Shown here: piece after piece, positions 54,112 through 60,851 of the stretch | How the letters are laid out: the number at the start of each line of letters is the position of its first letter | Numbering within the stretch: position 1 is the stretch's first letter | Source of the DNA: Thauera sp. UBA6194 | Lineage (GTDB): Bacteria > Pseudomonadota > Gammaproteobacteria > Burkholderiales > Rhodocyclaceae | Direction of reading: 5' to 3' | Length of the DNA stretch: 60,851 bases | Assembly: GCA_002422685.1 (NCBI GenBank) | Contig: DITC01000011.1 | Coordinates: forward strand, 1-60,851 | Notes under the pieces: generated by a model | What the model saw: the letters and a program-made list of their open reading frames with translations, nothing else | The model's database searches: none | Told to the model about the DNA's origin: nothing | Position numbers and translations under genes: made by a program

Positions 54112-55275
54112 TCAGGTGCCGTTCGCTTTCTGCAACGCCTGTTCGAGGTCGGCGATCAGGTCGTCGGGGTCTTCGATGCCCACCGAGACCCGCAGCAGGT
54201 CGAGCGGGCAGCGGGTGCTGGGGCCCTCGATCGGGCCGCGGTGCTCGATCAGGCTCTCGACCGAGCCGAGGGAGGTTGCGCGGCGGAAGATGTTTACGGC
54301 GCCCGCGACCCGGCGCGCGGCGTCTTCGCCGCCTTTCACACGCAGGGACAGCATGGCGCCGAAGCCGCCGTCCATCTGGCGGCAGGCGATGCGGTGGCCG
54401 GGGTGCGCGGGCAGGCCGGGGTAGAGCACGGCGAGCAGCGCGGGGTGGTGTTCGAAGTGCTGCGCGATGCGCAGCGCCGAGGCGGCTGCGGTGCGCACGC
54501 GCGGGAAAAGCGTGCGCAGGCCGCGGTTGAGCAGCCAGGCCTCGAAGGGGCCGAGCACGGCGCCGCCGGCGGCGCGGGCGGTCTTGATGCGCGCCCAGAA
54601 GTCGTCCTCTGCGCGCGTCACCAGCACGCCGGCGACGACATCGGAGTGGCCGTTGAGGTATTTGGTCGCCGAGTGCATCACCACGTCGGCGCCGAGCCCG
54701 AGCGGGCGGGTGAAGACCGGGGTGGATACGGTGGAGTCGACCACCAGGCGGGCGCCGGCGGCGTGGGCGAGCTCGGCGGCGCGGGCGATGTCGGTGATTT
54801 CCCAGGTGGGGTTGGCGGGGGTCTCCAGCCACACCAGGTCGGCGGGGCGCTGCAGCAGGGCGGCGAGCTCGTCGGCGTCGGCGTAGAAGTCCAGCGTGAT
54901 CTGCCAGTTGGCCGAGAAGCCGATCATCCAGTTGCGCAGCGACCAGTACATGTCGTGCGGGGCGACGATGCGCGCGCCGGGTTTCAAGGCCAGCAGCACC
55001 GCCGAGGCCGCGGCCATGCCGGAGGCGAACAGTGCCGCGGCCGCGCCGCCTTCGAGCTCGCACAGCAGGGCCTCGGCCGGGTCGTAGGCGGGGCTGGCGT
55101 CGCGCGCGTAGATGCGCCCGCCGGGCAGACTGCCGTCTTCGGTGCGCTCGAAGGTGGTCGCCATGTGGATCGGCGGCACGATGTCGCGGTGCGGCATCGT
55201 GGTCGCGCCCAGGCCCTGGGCGGCGAGGGTGGCGGGGGAGAGGGGCGCAGGCGCGCGCGAGTCGTCGTGTTGCAT
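54112..55275 (-). CDS. Cys/Met-metabolism PLP enzyme (cystathionine gamma-synthase-like)
   Basis: This 387-residue fold-I PLP enzyme has the cofactor lysine K205 in SATKYLNGHSDV and SGMAAASAVLLAL, DSTVSTP, and a C-terminal LRVSVGIEDPDDLIADLEQAL. These are features of cystathionine synthases and lyases and of homoserine sulfhydrylases, which sequence alone does not separate. Divergence from metNIQ suggests a role in methionine supply. AAGGAC lies before the ATG. Confidence 0.88.
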   Translation of the reverse strand: MQHDDSRAPAPLSPATLAAQGLGATTMPHRDIVPPIHMATTFERTEDGSLPGGRIYARDASPAYDPAEALLCELEGGAAAALFASGMAAASAVLLALKPGARIVAPHDMYWSLRNWMIGFSANWQITLDFYADADELAALLQRPADLVWLETPANPTWEITDIARAAELAHAAGARLVVDSTVSTPVFTRPLGLGADVVMHSATKYLNGHSDVVAGVLVTRAEDDFWARIKTARAAGGAVLGPFEAWLLNRGLRTLFPRVRTAAASALRIAQHFEHHPALLAVLYPGLPAHPGHRIACRQMDGGFGAMLSLRVKGGEDAARRVAGAVNIFRRATSLGSVESLIEHRGPIEGPSTRCPLDLLRVSVGIEDPDDLIADLEQALQKANGT

Positions 55276-55387
55276 GATGCGGAGTCCTTCGGTGGGGCGG
55301 TGGATGGCTGCCCGGGTGGCGGCGAGCCTAACGCCGGCGGCCTGCGCTGTCGAGTCGGCGGCGCACAGCCGGGGCGGGGGGCGGGAG

Positions 55388-55454
55388 GGCGGACGTGGAT
55401 GGCGGAAGTGGGAGGGCGGACGTGGGAGGGCGGACGCGGGTGGCGGACGTGGTG
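55388..55454 (+). repeat. short tandem repeat upstream of metN
   Basis: Five units of 13-14 bp share GGCGGACGTGG (starts about 55388, 55401, 55415, 55429 and 55442). They lie in the 235-base divergent control region, just before TAGAAT at 55473-55478, a possible -10 of metN. Changes in copy number could alter promoter spacing. Confidence 0.75.
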
Positions 55455-55510
55455 TCGAACTCTCCGCGCGGGTAGAATCGCTGCCTTTTCCCGTTCGGGA
55501 CGCTCCTGCC

Positions 55511-56539
55511 GTGATCCGCATCGAAAACCTGCGCAAGACTTATCGTGCTGCCGACGGCCGCGAGGTGGAGGCGCTCGCCGATATCGAGCTCGAGATCGGC
55601 GCCGGCGAGGTGTTCGGCATCATCGGCCGCTCGGGCGCCGGCAAGAGCACGCTGATCCGCACCCTGAACCTGCTCGAGCGCCCCGACGCCGGCCGCGTGC
55701 TCATCGACGGCGAAGACATCACCCACCTCGACAGCGAGGGGCTGTACGCGCTGCGCCGGCGCGTGGGCATGATCTTCCAGCACTTCAACCTGCTCAACGC
55801 CAAGACCGTCGCCGACAACATCGACTGGCCGCTGAAGGCGACCGGGCACGCGAATGCCGCCGAGCGTGCGGCAAGGGTGAAGGAGCTGCTGGCGCTGGTG
55901 GGCCTCTCCGAGCAGGGCCACAAGTATCCCTCGCAGCTCTCCGGTGGGCAGAAGCAGCGCGTGGGCATCGCGCGTGCGCTCGCCAACCGGCCGCAGATCC
56001 TGCTGTGCGACGAGGCGACCTCGGCGCTCGACCCCGAGACCACGCAGTCCATTCTCAAGCTGCTGCTCGACATCAACCGCCAGCTCGGCCTCACCATCGT
56101 GCTGATCACCCACGAGATGCAGGTCATCCGCACGATCTGCGACCGCGTCGCGGTGATCGACGGTGGGCGCATCGTCGAGGCCGGCAAGGTGGTCGATGTC
56201 TTCCTGCATCCGCAGCATCCGGTCACGCGCAGCATGGTGGCGCAGAGCGACGCGCTCGCCGCGGCGAGCTTCGATCCGGCGCACGTGTACATGAAGGACA
56301 AGCTGCGCGGCAGGCTGGTGCGCCTGACCTACATCGGCGACGTGACCTACCAGCCGATCCTGAGCCGCATCATGGCCGGCGCCAAGGTGCAGGTGACGAT
56401 CCTGCAGGGCGAGGTCTCCAGCATCAAGGACGTGCCCTTCGGCCAGTTGCTGCTCGAGCTCGAAGGCGGCGAGGACGATATCCGCGAGGTCTTCGCCGAG
56501 CTCGACCGCCACCAGATCCACCATGAGGTGCTGCAGTAA
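55511..56539 (+). CDS. metN: methionine ABC transporter, ATP-binding subunit
   Basis: This 342-residue protein starts at GTG. Walker A GRSGAGKST (about 38-46), the Q-loop FQHFNLL, the signature LSGGQKQRVGIARAL, Walker B ILLCDEATSALD, and a C-terminal ACT-like NIL domain (about 265-340) that senses methionine in MetN. The stop overlaps the metI ATG by one base. No S-box or other riboswitch was recognised upstream. Confidence 0.96.
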   Translation: MIRIENLRKTYRAADGREVEALADIELEIGAGEVFGIIGRSGAGKSTLIRTLNLLERPDAGRVLIDGEDITHLDSEGLYALRRRVGMIFQHFNLLNAKTVADNIDWPLKATGHANAAERAARVKELLALVGLSEQGHKYPSQLSGGQKQRVGIARALANRPQILLCDEATSALDPETTQSILKLLLDINRQLGLTIVLITHEMQVIRTICDRVAVIDGGRIVEAGKVVDVFLHPQHPVTRSMVAQSDALAAASFDPAHVYMKDKLRGRLVRLTYIGDVTYQPILSRIMAGAKVQVTILQGEVSSIKDVPFGQLLLELEGGEDDIREVFAELDRHQIHHEVLQ

Positions 56540-57198
56540 TGGACCTGTCCGTCATCGACTGGGGCGACATCTGGCTGGCGACCTGGGAGACCCTGGTCAT
56601 GACCGGGGTGTCGCTGTTCTTCACCATCCTGCTCGGCCTGCCGCTGGGCATCCTGCTGTTCGTCACCGCGAAGCGTCAGCTGCTGGAGCAGGGCTTGGTC
56701 TACACGGTGCTGTCCTTCGTGGTCAACGTGCTGCGCTCGGTGCCCTTCCTGATTTTGCTGATCGTGATGATCCCGGTCACGGTGATCCTGATCGGCACCT
56801 CGCTCGGTGTCGAGGGCGCGATCCCGCCGCTGGTGGTGGGTACCGCGCCCTTCTTCGCGCGTCTGGTCGAGAACGTGCTGCGCGAGGTCGACCGCGGCGT
56901 CATCGAGGCCTGCCAGGCGATGGGCATCCGCACCGCGCGCATCATCTTCGGCGCGCTGCTGCCCGAGGCCCTGCCCGGGCTGATCGCCGCGGTGACGGTG
57001 ACGGCGATCACCTTGATGTCCTATGCTGCGATGTCCGGCGTGATCGGCGGCGGTGGCCTCGGCGACCTCGCGATCCGTTTCGGCTATCAGCGCTTCCAGA
57101 CCGAGGTGATGGTGATCACCGTCGCCCTGCTGGTCGTGCTCGTCCAGATCATTCAGTACTCGGGCGACCGCCTGGTGCTGTATTTCACCCGCAAGTGA
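56539..57198 (+). CDS. metI: methionine ABC transporter permease
   Basis: This 219-residue protein has five predicted helices and the ABC-permease EAA loop (EACQAMGIRTARIIFGALLPEALPGLI). It forms the membrane channel with MetN. It overlaps metN by one base and lies 23 bases before metQ. Confidence 0.96.
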   Translation: MDLSVIDWGDIWLATWETLVMTGVSLFFTILLGLPLGILLFVTAKRQLLEQGLVYTVLSFVVNVLRSVPFLILLIVMIPVTVILIGTSLGVEGAIPPLVVGTAPFFARLVENVLREVDRGVIEACQAMGIRTARIIFGALLPEALPGLIAAVTVTAITLMSYAAMSGVIGGGGLGDLAIRFGYQRFQTEVMVITVALLVVLVQIIQYSGDRLVLYFTRK

Positions 57199-57221
57199 TC
57201 CCCACGAAGGAGACTTCAACG

Positions 57222-58022
57222 ATGTCGTTTACCCTGCGCAAACTCCTGGCGGCCGCCCTCGGCACGCTCACCCTGGCCGCCGGCTCCGCCGCCGTGGCCG
57301 CCGACCGCCTGGTCATCGCCGCCACCCCGGTGCCGCACGCCGAGATCCTCGAGTTCGTCAAGCCGATGCTGGCCAAGGACGGCGTGGAGCTCGAGATCAA
57401 GGTGTTCACCGACTACGTGCAGCCCTCGATGCAGACCAACGAGAAGCGCGTGGACGGCAACTTCTTCCTGCACCAGCCCTACCTCGACGCGTTCAAGCAG
57501 AAGCAGAAGAACGACATCCAGGTCGTGGTCGCCAAGGTGCACGTCGAGCCGCTCGGCGCCTACTCGGGCAAGCACAAGGCGGTGGCGGACATCCCCGAGG
57601 GCGGCACGGTGGCGATCCCGAACGACCCGTCGAATTCCGGCCGCGCGCTGCTGCTGATGGCCAAGAACGGGCTGATTACGCTGAAGGACCTGAACAACAT
57701 CTCGGCCACACAGAAGGACATCGCCGAGAACCCGAAGAAGCTGAAGATCCGCGAGCTCGAGGCCGCGACTCTGCCGCGCATCCTCAACCAGGTCGACCTG
57801 GCGGTGATCAACACCAACTACGCGATCGAAGCAAAGCTCAACCCGCTGACGGACTCGCTCTTCATCGAGGATGCGAGCTCGCCCTACGCCAACCTGCTGG
57901 TGGCGCACGAGGAGAGCGCGAAAACCGAGGCGATGAAGAAGCTCGCCGCCGCGCTGAACTCGCCCGAGGTCAAGCAGTTCATCGCCGACAAGTACCAGGG
58001 CGCGGTGGTGCCGGCGTTCTGA
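57222..58022 (+). CDS. metQ: methionine-binding protein MetQ
   Basis: This 266-residue NlpA-family protein has a signal peptide (KLLAAALGTLTLAAGSAAVAA) and the binding-domain segments VPHAEILEFVKPML, DGNFFLHQPYLDAFK, IPNDPSNSGRALLLM and AVINTNYAIEAKL. No cysteine follows the signal, so it is soluble in the periplasm rather than a lipoprotein. AAGGAG lies 9 bases before the ATG. A terminator follows. Confidence 0.96.
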   Translation: MSFTLRKLLAAALGTLTLAAGSAAVAADRLVIAATPVPHAEILEFVKPMLAKDGVELEIKVFTDYVQPSMQTNEKRVDGNFFLHQPYLDAFKQKQKNDIQVVVAKVHVEPLGAYSGKHKAVADIPEGGTVAIPNDPSNSGRALLLMAKNGLITLKDLNNISATQKDIAENPKKLKIRELEAATLPRILNQVDLAVINTNYAIEAKLNPLTDSLFIEDASSPYANLLVAHEESAKTEAMKKLAAALNSPEVKQFIADKYQGAVVPAF

Positions 58023-58068
58023 TCGGCACGTGAGGAACGCGCCGCCCGGTGGCGGCGCTCATGAAGCG

Positions 58069-58107
58069 AAAGGCCTGCAGTCCCGTGTCCGGGGTGCAGG
58101 CCTTTTT
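58069..58107. terminator. terminator between convergent metQ and the hydroxylase gene
   Basis: AAAGGCCTGCA (58069-58079) pairs with TGCAGGCCTTT (58095-58105) around a 15-base loop, and five Ts follow at 58103-58107. Confidence 0.85.
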
Positions 58108-58126
58108 GCTGGCTACGCGGTGACGA

Positions 58127-59404
58127 TCAGGGCCAGGCGCGGGCGCCGAACATCATGCGGCGTGCGACGAAATTGCGCAGCGGCGGGATCAGGTCGAGGG
58201 CGAACAAGGCCGCGCCGCGGGCATGGCGCAGCGGGGCGAAGTCGTTGCTGAACACCCGCACGAGGGTGTCGGTGAAGCGGATCGTGCCGAGGCGGTCGAG
58301 GCCGCGGGCGGCGGCGTAAGCGGCAAGCACATCCTGTCGACCGGGGTCGAAGGGGGCGGCGTCCTGCGTGCTGGAATCCCCGGGTGTCGAGTGTGCGGAT
58401 TGCGCGGGCGAGGCACCGGCGCGCGCGCGCGGGGATGAGGCGCCGGCGAGCCATGCCTCACGCTGCTTCAGCAAGGTATCGGCCAGCGCCCATACGTCCC
58501 TCAGCGCCAGGTTGAAGCCCTGGCCGGCCACCGGGTGCAGGGTCTGCGCCGCATTGCCGAGCCACACCGTGCGCTGGGCGATGGTCGAGCGCCGGTAGCG
58601 CAGCACCAGCGGATAGCGCAGGCGCGGGCCGACGCCGGTGAGCCGTGCGCGGCCGCCGATGTGGGCCTGCAGGCGGGCGAGGTAGGCGGCATCGTCGAGC
58701 GCCAGGAGTTCGTCGGCCGTCTCGGGGCGGGCGACATGCACCAGCGCGTAGCCATCGCCTTTGGGCAGCAGCGCCACCGGGCCCTGCGGGGTGAAGCGCT
58801 CGAAGGCGGTGTGGCGGTGGCCACCGGCGACCTGGACGTCGGCGATGAGCGCGTGCTGGCCGTAGTCGTGCTCGACCACGTTGGGGTCGCCCGCGCGCAG
58901 GCCCCCTTCGGCGCAGGCGGCCAGGCGTGCGCGCAGCGTGGGCGCGGGGCGACCGGCGCCGCCGAGGCTGGCGATCACGTCGTCTTCGCCCGCGGCCAGG
59001 TTGGTGATCTCGGTTTCGTCCAGCACCGGGATGCCGGCGGCGTCGGCCGCATCACGCAAGGCGGCGGCGAGCGCACCGGCCGAGGCGACGTAGCCGAGCG
59101 CGGGCAACTCGTGCTCGGCGGCGTCGATCAGGGTGCGGCCGAGCCCGCCCTGGTGAGAGATGTGGATGTGCTCGATCGCGGTGGTCGGCAGCGCATCCCA
59201 CACGCCGAGGCGCTGCAGCGTGAGCCGGGTGCCGTGGGCGAGGGCGAGGTCGCGCGGATCGCGGGTGACCGCGTCGCGTGTGCGCGTGTCGGCGAGCACG
59301 ATGTCGAGGCCGGCGTCCTTGAGCGCGAGCGCCAGCGCGAGGCCGACCGGGCCAGCGCCGACGATCAGCAGGTCATGGACGCGGTCGGGATTTGCAGCGG
59401 TCAT
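58127..59404 (-). CDS. UbiH/COQ6-family FAD hydroxylase
   Basis: This 425-residue flavoprotein monooxygenase begins DLLIVGAGPVGLALALAL (GxGxxG), with a mid-domain and LGNAAQTLHPVAGQGFNLALRD, the FAD/substrate motif typical of UbiH-type ubiquinone hydroxylases. A low-complexity insert (about 323-352) follows. It is probably an aromatic-ring hydroxylase in ubiquinone synthesis; which ring carbon it acts on (UbiH, UbiF or UbiI type) cannot be told. The ATG at 59404 gives the usual N-terminus. It follows pepP by 98 bases, the common pepP-ubiH order. Confidence 0.9.
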   Translation of the reverse strand: MTAANPDRVHDLLIVGAGPVGLALALALKDAGLDIVLADTRTRDAVTRDPRDLALAHGTRLTLQRLGVWDALPTTAIEHIHISHQGGLGRTLIDAAEHELPALGYVASAGALAAALRDAADAAGIPVLDETEITNLAAGEDDVIASLGGAGRPAPTLRARLAACAEGGLRAGDPNVVEHDYGQHALIADVQVAGGHRHTAFERFTPQGPVALLPKGDGYALVHVARPETADELLALDDAAYLARLQAHIGGRARLTGVGPRLRYPLVLRYRRSTIAQRTVWLGNAAQTLHPVAGQGFNLALRDVWALADTLLKQREAWLAGASSPRARAGASPAQSAHSTPGDSSTQDAAPFDPGRQDVLAAYAAARGLDRLGTIRFTDTLVRVFSNDFAPLRHARGAALFALDLIPPLRNFVARRMMFGARAWP

Positions 59405-59502
59405 GGTGAGGTCCTGGAAGCTGGTGAATCGTCTGCGGGCGGTGATGCGAAGGTCGCTGGCTGCGATCGGCGCCGCTGCGGATCGGCGCGTGGCGCAATG
59501 GC

Positions 59503-60849
59503 TCAGGCGGTCCGTGCTCGGGTCTCGCGCATCAGCGCTTCGATGTCCGCGACCGCCTTGGGTGCGTCCTCGGTGATCAGCTCGCAGCCGCCGGCGGTGA
59601 CCACGGCGTCGTCCTCGATGCGGATGCCGATGTTCCAGAAGGCTTCGGGTACGTCGTCGGCGGGGCGGATGTAGCAGCCCGGCTCGATGGTCAGCACCAT
59701 GCCTTCGGTGAGCGGCCGCCAGTCGCCGCCGAGCTTGTACTCGCCGGCGTCGTGTACGTCCATGCCCAGCCAGTGGCCGGTGCGGTGCATGTAGAAGCGG
59801 CGGTAGTCGCCGTTCTCGAGCACGCCGTCCAGGCTGCCCCTGATGAGGCCGAGGTCGAGCATGCCCTGGGCGAGCACCTTCACCGCGGCGTCGTGCGGCT
59901 GGTTCCAGTGCGCGCCGGGGCGGGTGGCCTCGCGCGCGGCGGCCTGGGCAGCGAGGACGATCTCGTAGACATCGCGCTGCGGGCCGGAGAAGCGGCCGTT
60001 GACCGGGAAGGTGCGGGTGATGTCGGAGGCGTAGCCGTCGAGCTCGCAGCCGGCGTCGATCAGCAGCAGGTCGCCGTCGTCGAGGCGCTGGTCGTTTTCG
60101 ACGTAGTGCAGCACGCAGGCGTTGGCGCCGCCGGCGACGATGCTGGTGTAGGCCGGCGCCTGGCTGCCGGCGGCGCGGAAGGCGTGGAGCAGCTCGGCTT
60201 CGATCTCGAATTCGTAGCGGCCCGGGCGGGTGGCGCGCATGGCGCGGCAGTGGGCATCCGCCGAGATCTGCGCGGCGCGGCGCATGGTGGCGAGCTCGGA
60301 GGCGTCCTTGACGAGGCGCATTTCGTCGAGCTCGGCGCGCAAGTCGCGCACCGAGTGCGGCGGGGTGAGGCCGGTGCGGGCCTTGTCGCGCACGGTGTTG
60401 AGCGCGCCGAGTACGCGCGCGTCCCAGTCGTTGTCGTAGCCGAGGCTGGTCCACAGCAGGGGCTGGTCGGCCAGGGTGTCGGGCAGGCGTTTTTCGAGGT
60501 CGCCGATGGTCCAGGCTTCGTCGAAGCCGAAGGCTTCGCGCGCGGCCTCGGGGCCCCAGCGGTAGCCATCCCAGATTTCGCGTTCTTCGTTCTTTTCGCG
60601 GCAGAAGAGGATCTGCTTCGTCTCCTTGCCGGCGACGAGCACGACGACGGCCTCGGGCTCGCGGAAGGCGGTGAGGTAGTAGAAGTAGCTGTCGTGGCGG
60701 TAGGCGTAGTGGGCGTCGCGGTTGCGCACGCGCTCGGGGGCGGTGGGCAGGATGGCGACGCCGCCGCCGGCGGCCTGCATGCGCTGCAGCAGGCGGGCGC
60801 GGCGGGCGCGGAAGGGGGCGGGATCGAAAGTGGCGTTCGGTGTGTTCAT
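59503..60849 (-). CDS. pepP: Xaa-Pro aminopeptidase P
   Basis: This 448-residue M24 metallopeptidase has an N-terminal AMP_N domain (RHDSYFYYLTAFREPEAVVVL) and a C-terminal pita-bread domain with the metal ligands in LLIDAGCELDGYASDITRTFP, HRTGHWLGMDVHD, LTIEPGCY and GIRIEDD. It removes N-terminal residues before proline. The start codon is complete, 2 bases from the window edge. Confidence 0.96.
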   Translation of the reverse strand: MNTPNATFDPAPFRARRARLLQRMQAAGGGVAILPTAPERVRNRDAHYAYRHDSYFYYLTAFREPEAVVVLVAGKETKQILFCREKNEEREIWDGYRWGPEAAREAFGFDEAWTIGDLEKRLPDTLADQPLLWTSLGYDNDWDARVLGALNTVRDKARTGLTPPHSVRDLRAELDEMRLVKDASELATMRRAAQISADAHCRAMRATRPGRYEFEIEAELLHAFRAAGSQAPAYTSIVAGGANACVLHYVENDQRLDDGDLLLIDAGCELDGYASDITRTFPVNGRFSGPQRDVYEIVLAAQAAAREATRPGAHWNQPHDAAVKVLAQGMLDLGLIRGSLDGVLENGDYRRFYMHRTGHWLGMDVHDAGEYKLGGDWRPLTEGMVLTIEPGCYIRPADDVPEAFWNIGIRIEDDAVVTAGGCELITEDAPKAVADIEALMRETRARTA

Positions 60850-60851
60850 GC

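Noticed and set aside
55276..55510. SAM or other methionine riboswitch before metN
   Set aside because: No S-box-like helices or terminator pair could be drawn; the region is dominated by a tandem repeat.
52618..56526. 1302-residue plus-strand open frame
   Set aside because: It crosses dusB, a gene-free gap, the PLP enzyme and the start of metN. Long antisense frames are expected at this GC content.

Overview
The window reads as a GC-rich betaproteobacterial chromosome, most likely Rhodocyclales (Thauera/Azoarcus-like). The reasons are the gene orders argH / algZ-algR-hemC-hemD-hemX-hemY, petABC-sspA-sspB and dusB-fis-purH-purD, together with exosortase-A-type exopolysaccharide genes. The genus is inferred, not shown.

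Region 1 (1-12.3 kb) is an accessory patchwork. Genes of the exosortase-A-associated exopolysaccharide type (O-antigen-ligase-like membrane protein, PLP decarboxylase, asparagine-synthase-like protein, beta-helix protein, AMP-dependent acyl-CoA ligase) alternate with unrelated genes (NnrS-like membrane protein, MIP18/DUF59 protein, Uma2-family protein). A REP-associated tyrosine transposase (RAYT, 4454-5167) sits among them. Ten copies of a hairpin-forming REP unit (core CGAGTCTGACCCC between ATCAAT and ATTGAT) punctuate this region and none was found in the remaining 48 kb. At five gene 3' ends, and possibly at every gene 3' end that abuts a copy, the stop codon lies inside the REP. Proteins on one strand end in INRV and on the other in NGVRLD. 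A second, Pseudomonas-like REP family (GTGGGAGCGGGCTTGCCCGC) forms two inverted pairs around the beta-helix gene and seems to provide that gene's start codon.

Region 2 (12.3-35.6 kb) is core housekeeping: dnaX-ybaB-recR, the cytochrome bc1 operon petABC with a clear terminator, sspA-sspB and a hemerythrin-like protein, a D-amino-acid dehydrogenase, fbp, tamA, a Lon-like protease with an altered P-loop, groES-groEL behind a textbook CIRCE operator, a two-component pair, tRNA-Phe(GAA) with a consensus promoter, then hemA-prfA-prmC-grxD.

Region 3 (35.7-38.5 kb) is a small cassette: an exported protein of unknown function, a PqqD-like peptide chaperone, an HPr-kinase-related kinase and a PF14907-type nucleotidyltransferase. 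These are the partners of the little-described HPr-rel-A system. They resemble tailoring genes of phosphorylated lasso peptides, but no cyclase is nearby. The exported protein ends in serine, which makes it a testable substrate candidate.

Region 4 (38.6-60.85 kb) is again core: fructosamine-kinase family protein, argH, an AlgZ/AlgR-type regulatory pair, the heme genes hemC-D-X-Y and convergent hemF, a YegP-like protein, dusB-fis-purH-purD, a Cys/Met-metabolism PLP enzyme divergent from the metNIQ methionine transporter, and pepP with a UbiH-like hydroxylase.
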